From: Inquilinus ginsengisoli_A
GTDB lineage: Bacteria > Pseudomonadota > Alphaproteobacteria > DSM-16000 > Inquilinaceae
Assembly: GCF_031453975.1 (NCBI RefSeq)
Contig: NZ_JAVDPW010000002.1
Location: 62,001-126,000, forward strand
Direction of reading: 5' to 3'
DNA: 64,000 nt
Both the position numbers and the translations under genes were made by a program. Below, piece by piece: positions 42,265-50,368 of the stretch; positions within the stretch are counted from its first letter, which is position 1, and each line of letters starts with the position of its first letter. The notes beneath the pieces were generated by a model. That model had not been told where the DNA came from, made no database searches, and saw nothing but the letters and a program-made list of their open reading frames with translations.

Positions 42265-42381
42265 TCAGGCCTTCTTCGACGGCGCGACGGCCACCGTGGT
42301 GCTGCCGGGCTTCGCCTTTTCGGGGGCGTTCTTCTTCGGCTTCTTGGCTTCCTTGTTCGATCGCATCTGACCTTTGGCCAT
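42265..42381 (-). CDS. Very small Lys-rich protein (MAKGQ.RSNKE family)
   Basis: A 38-residue basic protein, MAKGQMRSNKEAKKPKK followed by an Ala/Pro/Lys tail. The N-terminus MAKGQxRSNKExKKPKK recurs in short alphaproteobacterial proteins of unknown function. Nine or more lysines suggest binding to nucleic acid or ribosomes. GGAG lies 9 bases before ATG 42381. It is below usual gene-calling length and easily missed. Confidence 0.75.
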   Translation of the reverse strand: MAKGQMRSNKEAKKPKKNAPEKAKPGSTTVAVAPSKKA

Positions 42382-42547
42382 AGCGTGTCTCCGACTCACT
42401 GTTCAAACCGCGCGTCATGATCGGACGGCCGGGGCAAACCGTAAAGGTTGAACTGATTCAGGGGATCCCGGGCGCCGATCCCGGGTCCAGCCCGACGACG
42501 CGATGCGCTATGCTGGCCCGGACCGAGACGGATGCCAGGAGGCGGCG

Positions 42548-43924
42548 ATGACCACCCATGACGCGATCATCATCGGCACGGGCCAGGCTGGCCCCGCCCT
42601 GGCCGACCGGCTGAGCCGCGCCGGCCAGCGCGTCGCGGTCATCGAGCGCGGGCGCTTCGGCGGCACCTGCGTCAACACCGGCTGCATCCCGACCAAGACC
42701 ATGGTCGCCAGCGCCTATGCCGCCCGCATGGCCCAGCGCGCCGCCGAATACGGCGTGGTGCTGTCCGGCCCGCCCGGCATCGACATGGTCAGGGTCAAGG
42801 CGCGCAAGGACGAGGTCTCCGGCCAGTCGCGCACCGGCGTCGAAGGCTGGATGCGCGGCCTGCAGAACGGCACCGTGATCCAGGGCCACGCCCGGCTGAC
42901 CGGCCCGAACAGCGTGCGGGTCGGCGACGAGACCCTGACCGCCGACCGGATCTTCCTGAATGTCGGCGGCCGCGCCTTCGTGCCGCCGCTGCCCGGCCTC
43001 GACACCGTGCCGTATCTGACCAACAGCACGATGATGGACCTCGACACCGTGCCGGAGCATCTGGTGATCGTCGGCGGCTCCTATATCGGGCTGGAGTTCG
43101 GCCAGATGTTCCGCCGCTTCGGTTCGGCGGTGACGGTGATCGAGCAGGGGCCGCGGCTGATCGGACGCGAGGACGAGGATGTTTCGGCCGCCGTGGCCGG
43201 CTTCCTGGAGAAGGAAGGCATCGCGATCCGCACCAACGCCACCTGCATAAGCTTGCTGCGGCATGGCGACGGTGTGGCGGCGACGGTCGACTGCACCGCG
43301 GGCGCGCCTGTCGTCACCGGGTCGCATCTGCTGCTGGCGGTCGGTCGGCGGCCCAACACCGACGACCTTGGGCTGGAGGCGGCCGGGGTGGCGACCGACG
43401 AGCGCGGCTACATCACGGTCGACGACCAGCTGCAGACCAGCGTGCCCGGCATCTGGGCGCTGGGCGACTGCAACGGCCGCGGCGCCTTCACCCACACCGC
43501 CTACAACGACTTCGAGATCGTCGCCGCCAACCTGCTGGACGGCGACACCCGCCGGCTGAGCGACCGCATCCCGGCCTACGCCCTGTACACCGACCCGCCG
43601 CTGGGCCGCGCCGGCATGACCGAGGCGGAGGCGCGGCGGGCCGGCCGGCACATCCTGGTGGCCAAGCGGCCGATGACCCGCGTCGGCCGCGCCGTCGAGA
43701 AGGGTGAGACCGAGGGCTTCATGAAGGTGGTGGTCGATGCCGGCAACCGGCAGATCCTGGGCGCCGCCATCCTGGGCACCGGCGGCGACGAGGTGGTGCA
43801 CGGGCTCCTGGACCTGATGTACGCCAAGGCGCCCTACGACGTGCTGCAGCGGTCGATGCCGATCCACCCCACGGTCTCGGAGCTGCTGCCGACCCTGCTC
43901 GGTTCGCTGGAGCCGGCGGCGTGA
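42548..43924 (+). CDS. FAD-dependent disulfide oxidoreductase (mercuric reductase-like)
   Basis: A 458-residue class I pyridine nucleotide-disulfide oxidoreductase. The FAD motif IIIGTGQAGPALADRLS and the redox pair Cys41/Cys46 in GGTCVNTGCIPTK are present, as are the NAD(P)H motif VIVGGSYIGLEFGQMFRRFG (about 180) and the C-terminal dimerisation base in IHPTVSE. There is no N-terminal heavy-metal domain and no C-terminal Cys pair, so it is not a true mercuric reductase. Its partner may be the ACP-like gene whose start overlaps its stop. AGGAGG precedes ATG 42548. Confidence 0.9.
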   Translation: MTTHDAIIIGTGQAGPALADRLSRAGQRVAVIERGRFGGTCVNTGCIPTKTMVASAYAARMAQRAAEYGVVLSGPPGIDMVRVKARKDEVSGQSRTGVEGWMRGLQNGTVIQGHARLTGPNSVRVGDETLTADRIFLNVGGRAFVPPLPGLDTVPYLTNSTMMDLDTVPEHLVIVGGSYIGLEFGQMFRRFGSAVTVIEQGPRLIGREDEDVSAAVAGFLEKEGIAIRTNATCISLLRHGDGVAATVDCTAGAPVVTGSHLLLAVGRRPNTDDLGLEAAGVATDERGYITVDDQLQTSVPGIWALGDCNGRGAFTHTAYNDFEIVAANLLDGDTRRLSDRIPAYALYTDPPLGRAGMTEAEARRAGRHILVAKRPMTRVGRAVEKGETEGFMKVVVDAGNRQILGAAILGTGGDEVVHGLLDLMYAKAPYDVLQRSMPIHPTVSELLPTLLGSLEPAA

Positions 43925-44199
43925 GCGGCCGCGACCGGGTCGAGGCGGAGGTGATGCGGGCGCTGCGAGAGGCGCTGCCACGCGGCCGGCCGATCAGGCC
44001 GGGGGATCGGCTGATCGAGGATCTTGGGATCGATACCGATGCCGCCACCCGGCTGGCCTGGGATATCGAGACCGTCCTTGGCGTCGACCTGCCGCGCGAC
44101 GACTACAAGGCCGTGCTGACGGTCGAGGCGCTGATCGACCTGGTCGACCGCCACTACGACCCGGCCACGGCGGACCCGAAGCACGGCTGGCACATGTGA
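43921..44199 (+). CDS. Acyl-carrier-like / DUF1493-type protein lacking the serine
   Basis: A 92-residue protein starting at GTG 43921, overlapping the flavoprotein stop (GTGA). It has an acyl-carrier-like helical pattern: PIRPGDRLIEDLGIDTDAAT, then IETVLGVDLPRDDYKAVLTV, then EALIDLVDRHYD. The DSL phosphopantetheine serine is replaced (DLGIDTD), as in DUF1493 proteins, so it is unlikely to carry an acyl group on pantetheine. The tight overlap suggests it works with the disulfide reductase, but I know of no described function. Confidence 0.72.
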   Translation: MSGRDRVEAEVMRALREALPRGRPIRPGDRLIEDLGIDTDAATRLAWDIETVLGVDLPRDDYKAVLTVEALIDLVDRHYDPATADPKHGWHM

Positions 44200-44345
44200 C
44201 GGGCGACGGCCCGCGGACCGATCCGGCCGGGCTCGTCCAGGTTCAGCCTTTTGGGTGAGCCGCGCCGCGGCTGGGACCGCTTTGCCGGCGTTGCACAAGC
44301 GGCGAGCACAGGCCAAGCTGAAGCAGTTGCCGGAGGCCAATGCCG

Positions 44346-46124
44346 ATGCGCGCACCACGCCGGCTGACCGTCATCGTCTCGCTGGACGTTGTCGGCTTCA
44401 CACGCCTTGTGCAGACGGACGAGCGCGCCACCCTGGCGGAGCTCGCAGCCATCCGCCGCGACCTGCTGAACGCGACGCTCGAAGCCCGCCACGGCCACAT
44501 CTTCAAGACCATGGGCGACGGCGTGCTGATCGAGTTCTCCAGCATCGAGGACGCGGTCTGCTGGACGGTCGAGTTCCAGGAGGCGATGGCGGCACGCAAC
44601 GCCCTGCAGCCTCGGCGGCCGATCCTGGTCCGCGCGGGGATCGCGCTCGCCGACGTCTTCGTCTCGGGAAAGGAGCGGTTCGGCGCCGCCATCGCCTTTG
44701 TCGTCCGCCTGCAGGAGGTGTCGCCGCCTGGCGGGATCGCGATGACCCATTCCGTCCGCTGGCAGCTCGGCCGGGACCTGGCAGCGCCGTTCGTCCGCAT
44801 GCTCAAGACGCTCAAGAGCTTCGAAGAGCCGATGGAGGTCTGGGTCTGGGCACCCGGTGGCGTGAAGGTCGAGGATTCCGACGCATCGGCGGAGCAAGGC
44901 ACGGCCACCGAGGATGAGGAAGAGGACCTGCCCTCGATCGTGGTCCTGCCCTTCGACAACCTCTCGGGCGACCCCTCCGCGGCCGCGCTCGCCGACGGCA
45001 CCGTCGAAGAGATCACCGCGACGCTCTCCTGCATCCGCGACTTCACGGTCATCGCCCGCAATTCGGCCTATGCCTATGCCGCCGAGGCGGGGCCGGCGGA
45101 TCCGCATGAGGTCGCACGTGCGCTGGGGGTGCGATACCTGCTCAAGGGCAGCCTGCGGAAATCCGGCAAGCGGGTGCGGATCATGGCGCAGCTGATCGAC
45201 GCGGCCAGCGGGCTGCATCTGTGGTCCGGTCGCTTCGACGGGGTCCTCGAGGACGTGTTCGACCTGCAGGATCGGATCGCGGAAGGCGTCGCCGGCGCGC
45301 TGCATCCCTCCATCCGCGCGGCGGAGATCACGCTGGCGCAGCGCAAGCGGCCAGACAGCCTCGCCGCGTATGATTTCGTGATGCGCGCCCTGCCGCATCT
45401 CTGGGCCCATCGCAAGGCCGAGAACATCGAGGCGATCCGGCACCTGGACGCGGCGCTGGCGCTGGACCCGGACTATGCCCGCGCGGCCGCCCTTGCCGCC
45501 TGGGCGCATGCGCAGCAGGTCACCTACAACTGGACTACGGATTTCGCGGCCGAGCGGGCGGAGGGCGGCCGCCTGATCGAACTGGCGGCAGAGAATGCCC
45601 ATGATGACCCGACCGCGCTGAGCGCCCTGTCCACGGCGGTCATGCTGCTGTTCGGCGATGTCGAACGCGCCCGGCTGTTCGTCGAGGAGGCCTTGGCACT
45701 CGACCCCAACCATGCCTGGGCCTGGACCCGGCAGGGCTTCCTGCATGTCTATCGCGGCGACCCGGCGGCGGGCCGGCCCTGCTTCGAGCGCGCCATCCGC
45801 CTCAGCCCTCTCGACCCGTTCAGCTTCAACTGCTTCATCGGCCTGGGCCTCGCCGCCTTTGCGCAGGGGCGACCGGAGGAGGCCGCAGGCTGGACCCGGC
45901 GCGCCCTGCATCAGAAGCCGGCGGCGACCTGGATGTTCCGTGACCTCGCCGTCTTCCTCACCCATGCCGGGCAGATTGACGCCGCGCGCGAGGCGCTGGC
46001 GAAGCTGACGGCGTCGCGCCCGGAACTCACCGTATCGACCGTGGCCGAAGCCCTGCACTACTTCGGACAGGATCTCCTCAGCCGCTATCTCGACGGCCTG
46101 CGCCGCGCCGGCCTGCCGGACTGA
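44346..46124 (+). CDS. Degenerate class III cyclase domain fused to TPR region
   Basis: A 592-residue protein. Residues 8-165 are an adenylate/guanylate cyclase fold: metal-binding Asp14 (SLDVVGFTRL) and Asp58 with Lys54 (FKTMGDGV). Where active enzymes read GDGVNxAARL, this has GAAIAFVVRL (113-122): the purine-selecting Asp is Ala114 and the transition-state Asn is Ala117, although Arg121 remains. A FlgO/TolB-N-like segment (about 185-325; SIVVLPFDNLSGDPSAAALA) and TPR repeats (about 350-580) follow. Many such rhizobial-type cyclases have this layout. It may be an inactive sensor. GGAGG favours ATG 44346 over 44340. Confidence 0.85.
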   Translation: MRAPRRLTVIVSLDVVGFTRLVQTDERATLAELAAIRRDLLNATLEARHGHIFKTMGDGVLIEFSSIEDAVCWTVEFQEAMAARNALQPRRPILVRAGIALADVFVSGKERFGAAIAFVVRLQEVSPPGGIAMTHSVRWQLGRDLAAPFVRMLKTLKSFEEPMEVWVWAPGGVKVEDSDASAEQGTATEDEEEDLPSIVVLPFDNLSGDPSAAALADGTVEEITATLSCIRDFTVIARNSAYAYAAEAGPADPHEVARALGVRYLLKGSLRKSGKRVRIMAQLIDAASGLHLWSGRFDGVLEDVFDLQDRIAEGVAGALHPSIRAAEITLAQRKRPDSLAAYDFVMRALPHLWAHRKAENIEAIRHLDAALALDPDYARAAALAAWAHAQQVTYNWTTDFAAERAEGGRLIELAAENAHDDPTALSALSTAVMLLFGDVERARLFVEEALALDPNHAWAWTRQGFLHVYRGDPAAGRPCFERAIRLSPLDPFSFNCFIGLGLAAFAQGRPEEAAGWTRRALHQKPAATWMFRDLAVFLTHAGQIDAAREALAKLTASRPELTVSTVAEALHYFGQDLLSRYLDGLRRAGLPD

Positions 46125-46289
46125 TCCGGCGCCGCTGCCTGGACAATCCATCGCCCTGCGGCGGGTGCCGGAGGCCGAAGCCGCCCCTCTCTTGGCCCAA
46201 GGGACGACGCCCGGCATCTGCGCCTGGCGCTGACACCGGCCCCGGCCGCGGTCTAGACTGGGAGCTCGCCGAGCCCAGGAGGACGCGCC

Positions 46290-46841
46290 ATGGCCACGCC
46301 CCCGCCCGTCAGGCCCGACACGCCGGCCCCGGATTTCCGGCTGCCGGCCACCGACGGCCGCACCTACACGCTGGACGACGTCGCCGGCCCGCGCGGCACG
46401 GTGATCGTCTTCCTGTGCAACCACTGCCCCTATGTGAAGGCGGTGATCGACCGGCTGGTCGCCGACGCCCGCGTGCTGCTGGCCGAGGGCATCGGCGTCG
46501 CCGCCATCTGCTCGAACGACGCGACCAGCCATCCGGAGGACGGCTTCGACCGGATGAAGGCCTTCGCCGCCGCGCACGGCTTCCCCTTCCCCTACCTGCA
46601 TGACGAGGACCAGTCGGCGGCGCGGGCCTATGAGGCGATCTGCACCCCCGACTTCTTCGGCTACGACCGGTGGCGCGGGCTGAAGTACCGCGGCCGGCTG
46701 GACGAGGGCCGCACCACCCCGCCGCCGCCCGGCGCGCGGCGCGAACTGGTCGAGGCGATGCGCCGGATCGCCGAGACCGGCGAGGCGCCGGATGAGCAGC
46801 CGCCGTCGATGGGGTGCTCGATCAAGTGGAAGGCGGCGTGA
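46290..46841 (+). CDS. Thioredoxin-like (AhpC/TSA) family protein
   Basis: A 183-residue redoxin-domain protein. The active-site motif is Cys43-x-x-Cys46 in VIVFLCNHCPYVK. The layout APDFRLPATDGRTYTLDDVAG, GIGVAAICSNDATSHPEDGF and PYLHDEDQSAARAYEAICTP marks the resA/TlpA-like branch with CxHCP. It has no signal peptide, so a cytoplasmic thiol reductase or peroxidase is likely. The C-terminus PSMGCSIKWK is conserved in this group. GGAGG lies before ATG 46290. It is convergent with the ArsC-like gene. Confidence 0.88.
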   Translation: MATPPPVRPDTPAPDFRLPATDGRTYTLDDVAGPRGTVIVFLCNHCPYVKAVIDRLVADARVLLAEGIGVAAICSNDATSHPEDGFDRMKAFAAAHGFPFPYLHDEDQSAARAYEAICTPDFFGYDRWRGLKYRGRLDEGRTTPPPPGARRELVEAMRRIAETGEAPDEQPPSMGCSIKWKAA

Positions 46842-46859
46842 GGCGGCGCGCTTCCTGCG

Positions 46860-47228
46860 TCAGCGCCCGGCGCCGAATGTGGCCTCGTACTGCTCCGGCT
46901 TGAACCCCACCAGCAGCCGGCCGCCGAGGTCGAGCACCGGCCGCTTGATCATCGAGGGCTGGTCGAGCATCAACGCGATCGCCTTGGCCTCGGTCAGGCC
47001 CTCCCGGGCCGGCTCCGGCAGCTTGCGGAAGGTGGTGCCGGAGCGGTTCAGCAGCACCTCCCAGCTGGCCTGGCGCACCCAGCCCTCGAGCGTGGCGCGC
47101 TCGATCCCCACCGCCTTATAGTCGTGGAAAGCGTAGGCGACGCCGTGGCCGTCGAGCCAGGCCCGCGCCTTCTTCATCGTGTCGCAGTTCTTGATGCCGT
47201 AGATCGTGACAGGGGCCGCTTTCGCCAT
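46860..47228 (-). CDS. ArsC/Spx-family reductase-like protein
   Basis: A 122-residue thioredoxin-fold protein of the ArsC/YffB group. The single active-site Cys15 lies in IYGIKNCDTMKKARAWLD. Later FRKLPEPAREGLTEAKAIAL and PSMIKRPVLD keep the family pattern. The Arg triad of arsenate reductases is not evident, and no ars genes are near, so a glutathione-dependent thiol reductase or Spx-like protein is more likely than arsenate detoxification. Start ATG 47228. Confidence 0.87.
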   Translation of the reverse strand: MAKAAPVTIYGIKNCDTMKKARAWLDGHGVAYAFHDYKAVGIERATLEGWVRQASWEVLLNRSGTTFRKLPEPAREGLTEAKAIALMLDQPSMIKRPVLDLGGRLLVGFKPEQYEATFGAGR

Positions 47229-47286
47229 GTCGGGTCCGCTCAACTGATGCGTGTCGGGCAGACCATAAGGGCGGCCAGGACGAACG

Positions 47287-47949
47287 TCATCCACGCAGCG
47301 GCCACCGCCCGAGAAATTGATGAATGCTTCGCCCGTAGAGGCTGTGCACCAGGGTGAAGTCGCAAACCCTCAGGGTGATCGGCTTGTCGAGCACGATCTC
47401 GGGAAATCGCTCCGAACCGTAGAGCAGGGTCATGTGCGGTGTGAACCAAGAAGGCAACGGGATCGGCAGGCCGACAGCATTCATCGCCGCAACGATGGCC
47501 TCTTGCAGAGCCTCCAGCTCGGCAGTGCCACAATCGCAACGCAGGACGAGCGCATGCTGGCCACTCCCGACGTCGAAATCGATCGCGCGAGTAAACAGGA
47601 CATTGAACTGCGGCACATCGACGAGCGACGCCCCGCGCAGGGCGGCATCGAGGATATGCGAAGGCAAACTCTGATATCCCCCGAGGCCCAGAAGCGAGAT
47701 GTGAAGCACCTCCGCCGGGCGCGGGCTGCCTGCCAACCCATACCGATGCCGCAGATCGTCGATCAGCTCCGACACAGGCGTCGCCGCAGCGGCGCCGGGC
47801 GATATGGCAAAGAAAACTTTGTCCTTGGATTTCGGAGTCTCCGATGGCGATGGAGACGGCGGGGGTGGAGGCAGCAGAGAGTCGCCGAGGTCGAGCCAAA
47901 GCTGCCTTGGGTCGCTGTGTTTCGCTCCTGACCGGCGTTTCGCCGCCAT
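47287..47949 (-). CDS. 2'-5' RNA ligase (2H phosphoesterase) family protein
   Basis: A 220-residue 2H-superfamily protein with two histidine motifs, HISLLG (about 110) and HMTLLY (about 180), that form the catalytic pair. Members ligate or hydrolyse 2',3'-cyclic phosphate RNA ends (ThpR) or cleave cyclic nucleotide products. The N-terminus (MAAKRRSGAKHSDPRQLWLD) with a poly-Pro/Ser stretch is variable. ATG 47949 with GAGAGGG is preferred; an in-frame start at 48000 is longer. It is divergent from the DGPF/sigma-factor pair. Confidence 0.85.
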   Translation of the reverse strand: MAAKRRSGAKHSDPRQLWLDLGDSLLPPPPPSPSPSETPKSKDKVFFAISPGAAAATPVSELIDDLRHRYGLAGSPRPAEVLHISLLGLGGYQSLPSHILDAALRGASLVDVPQFNVLFTRAIDFDVGSGQHALVLRCDCGTAELEALQEAIVAAMNAVGLPIPLPSWFTPHMTLLYGSERFPEIVLDKPITLRVCDFTLVHSLYGRSIHQFLGRWPLRG

Positions 47950-48072
47950 CCGATTGGCCCTCTCCCCGTGGCCGCGGCAGGCGCCGCGGTGGGAAACCAA
48001 CCCCCAAAAGACATGGCCCGTCGGCGGGGGCCCGGCAAGTCACGGCCGGATTCACATCCCTTGAACCCCCGA

Positions 48073-48099
48073 TGTCCAAATCGTCGGGGCTCGCGCGTC
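48073..48099 (+). promoter_or_regulatory. Possible ECF-sigma promoter before the DGPF gene
   Basis: TGTCCAA (48073-48079) and CGTC (48096-48099), separated by 16 bases, resemble ECF-type promoters; ECF42 sigma factors are described as using a TGTCGA-like -35. The match is one base off and the call rests on position. Confidence 0.35.
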
Positions 48100-48149
48100 A
48101 TAGGGTCGGCGGAGCATGCTGCCCGCCACAACCATCGGGGAGACTTCCC

Positions 48150-48503
48150 ATGCAGTACATGCTGTTGCTCTACGCGAACGAAGGTGGCTGGGCCCATCTG
48201 ACGCCCGCCCAGCAGGAACAGGGAGTCGCGGCCTACAGGGCGTATTCGGAGGCGTTGACGAAGGCCGGCGTGCTCAAGGGCGCGGACCGCCTCCAGGGCA
48301 GTTCGGCCGCGACCACCGTGCGCCTGACCGAAGGCAAGCCGCAGGTGCTGGACGGCCCCTATGCGGATTCGCGGGAGCAGCTGGGCGGCTACTACCTGAT
48401 CGACGTGCCCGACCTCGATGCCGCGCTCTCCTGGGCCTCCCGCTGCCCGACGGTGGGGCATGGCGTGGTCGAGGTCCGCCCGCTCTGGGCGATGTCGGCC
48501 TGA
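48150..48503 (+). CDS. YCII/DGPF-domain protein
   Basis: A 117-residue protein with the DGPF motif (QVLDGPYADSREQLGGYYLI) that gives the family its name. MQYMLLLYANEGGWAHLTPA at the N-terminus is also typical. DGPF genes are the standard genomic partner of ECF42 sigma factors, and one follows 10 bases after this stop. The biochemical role is not established, although the fold is ferredoxin-like and dimeric. GGGGAG precedes ATG 48150. Confidence 0.92.
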   Translation: MQYMLLLYANEGGWAHLTPAQQEQGVAAYRAYSEALTKAGVLKGADRLQGSSAATTVRLTEGKPQVLDGPYADSREQLGGYYLIDVPDLDAALSWASRCPTVGHGVVEVRPLWAMSA

Positions 48504-48513
48504 GCCGCGACGC

Positions 48514-49788
48514 ATGAACCTGAGGGAAGGCGGCGCGCAGGCGCAGGGCATGGCGGACGCGGTGGCGCGCCGCAGCTACGGCAAGCTCGTCGCCTTCCTC
48601 GCGTCCCGCACCCGGGACGTCGCCGCCGCCGAGGACGCGCTGTCCGAGGCGTTCGCCGCGGCGCTGGCCGACTGGCCGGTGAAAGGCTGCCCGGCGAACC
48701 CGGAGGCCTGGCTGCTGACCGCCGCCCGCCGCAAGCTGGTCGACGCCGCCCGGCGCCGCCACAGCGGCCAGGCCGCGGCCGCCCCGCTGCAGCTGCTGGC
48801 GGAGGAGCTGGGCGCCGCGGCGGCGGCCGAGGCCGAGATCCCGGACCACCGCCTGGCGCTGCTGTTCGCCTGCGCCCATCCGGCGATCGAGCCCGGCATC
48901 CGGGCGCCCCTGATGCTGCAGGCAGTGCTGGGGCTGAGCGCGGAGACCATCGCCTCGGCCTTCCTCTCCTCCCCCGCCGCGATGGGCAAGCGGCTGGTCC
49001 GGGCCAAGGACAAGATCCGCCAGGCCGGCATCCCCTTCGTCGTGCCGGGACGCGAGGATCTCCCCGACCGGCTCGGCGCCGTGCTGGACGCCGTCTACGC
49101 CGCCTTCACCGAAGGCTGGACCGCCCCCGGCGGGACCGACGCCGTCCGCCGCGACCTGACCGAGGAGGCCCTGTTCCTGGCCCGGCTGGCGACCGAGCTG
49201 CTGCCCGGGGAGCCGGAGGCGCTGGGCCTGCTGGCGCTGATGCTGCACGCGCATGCCCGGCGTGGCGCCCGCCGCGACGCCGAGGGCGAGTTCGTGCCGT
49301 TGGACAAGCAGGACCCGGCGTCCTGGGACGGCCGCATGATCGCGGCAGCCGAGGGGCTGCTGCGGCGCGCCGGCGCCATGGGCTCGATCGGCCGCTACCA
49401 GCTGGAGGCGGCGCTGCAGTCGGCGCATGTCCATCGCTGCCGCAGCGGCCGCGCCAACTGGGCCGAGGTGGTGCAGCTGTACGACGCGCTGCTGGCACTG
49501 GTCGGCTCGCCCGTGGTGGCGGTGAATCGCGCCCTGGCGATTGCGGAACTCCAAGGCGCGGAGGCCGGCCTCGACGCGATGCAGGCGGTCGCGTCGGACC
49601 CGCGGCTGGCCGAATACCCGCCCTACTGGGTGGCGCAGGCGGAGCTGCTGGCCCGGACCGGAGCCGATGGCGACGCCCGCCGCGCCTTCGAGATCGCGAT
49701 CGGCCTCGAACGCGACCCCGCCGTCCGCCGCTTCCTGCAGCGGCGACAGTCGGTGCTGGGATCTTTTCGGGACCCCGGGAAAACCTGA
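48514..49788 (+). CDS. ECF42-type RNA polymerase sigma factor
   Basis: A 424-residue extracytoplasmic-function sigma factor with a long C-terminal extension, as in group ECF42. The sigma-2 region is about 20-85 (RDVAAAEDALSEAFAAALAD), and sigma-4 is about 105-170 (LGLSAETIASAFLSSPAAMG). A helical/TPR-like extension (about 190-420) is needed for activity in studied ECF42 members. No anti-sigma gene is present, which is usual for this group; control comes from the extension or the DGPF partner. The start at 48514 gives a 10-base gap to that gene, so they form an operon. Confidence 0.92.
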   Translation: MNLREGGAQAQGMADAVARRSYGKLVAFLASRTRDVAAAEDALSEAFAAALADWPVKGCPANPEAWLLTAARRKLVDAARRRHSGQAAAAPLQLLAEELGAAAAAEAEIPDHRLALLFACAHPAIEPGIRAPLMLQAVLGLSAETIASAFLSSPAAMGKRLVRAKDKIRQAGIPFVVPGREDLPDRLGAVLDAVYAAFTEGWTAPGGTDAVRRDLTEEALFLARLATELLPGEPEALGLLALMLHAHARRGARRDAEGEFVPLDKQDPASWDGRMIAAAEGLLRRAGAMGSIGRYQLEAALQSAHVHRCRSGRANWAEVVQLYDALLALVGSPVVAVNRALAIAELQGAEAGLDAMQAVASDPRLAEYPPYWVAQAELLARTGADGDARRAFEIAIGLERDPAVRRFLQRRQSVLGSFRDPGKT

Positions 49789-49849
49789 CACTCCGTGACA
49801 GCGATGGCCTGATACACCAGGGATCATCGCGCGACAGTCGGAGGCCGGG

Positions 49850-50350
49850 ATGGGCAAGGCAGCGGTCGGAAAGATCCGGAAGACGCCGGCGGCGGTGGCG
49901 AAGGGCCGATGCCTGTGCGGCGCGGTGCAGGTCGAGATCGATGTGCCGGCCCGCTGGGCCTGGCACGACCATTCCCAGGCCAGCCGGCACGCCCACGGCG
50001 CCGCCTACGCCACCTATGTCGGCAGCTGGCGCAGCCGCTTCCGCATCACCAAGGGCGCCGCCGGCATCACCCGCTTCGAGGACGAGGCGACGGGAACCGC
50101 GCGGAGCTTCTGCACCCGGTGCGGGACGCCGCTGTTCTACGAACGGCCGCGCGCGCCGCAGATGGTGAACCTGCCGCGCGCGCTGTTCGAGACCCGCACC
50201 GGCCGGGAGCCGCTGTACCACATCGCCATCGAACAGGCGCCGGAATGGACCTACCGGGGCGAGCCGCTGCGCCCCCTGAAGGGCTTCCCCGGCGTCGTGT
50301 GGGAAGGCCCGCGACGGAAGAAGCGATCCCAGCCCGACGGCATGTTCTGA
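49850..50350 (+). CDS. GFA-family protein with altered zinc ligands
   Basis: A 166-residue GFA/CENP-V-fold protein. One zinc site is present: CLCG near residue 36 plus CTRCGTP near 88. The usual second cluster C-x-C-x2-C is replaced by HDHSQASRHAHG, so a different metal site or none is likely. Family members bind glutathione-formaldehyde adducts or similar small molecules; this one may have another role. GGAGG precedes ATG 49850. A second, intact GFA gene is at 58150. Confidence 0.82.
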   Translation: MGKAAVGKIRKTPAAVAKGRCLCGAVQVEIDVPARWAWHDHSQASRHAHGAAYATYVGSWRSRFRITKGAAGITRFEDEATGTARSFCTRCGTPLFYERPRAPQMVNLPRALFETRTGREPLYHIAIEQAPEWTYRGEPLRPLKGFPGVVWEGPRRKKRSQPDGMF

Positions 50351-50368
50351 GCCATCGTCCCCGTCCGG

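Noticed and set aside
42548..43924. Annotation as mercuric reductase MerA
   Set aside because: It lacks the heavy-metal domain and the C-terminal vicinal cysteines, and no mer genes are near.
46860..47228. Annotation as arsenate reductase
   Set aside because: The arsenate-binding Arg set is not evident and there is no ars operon.
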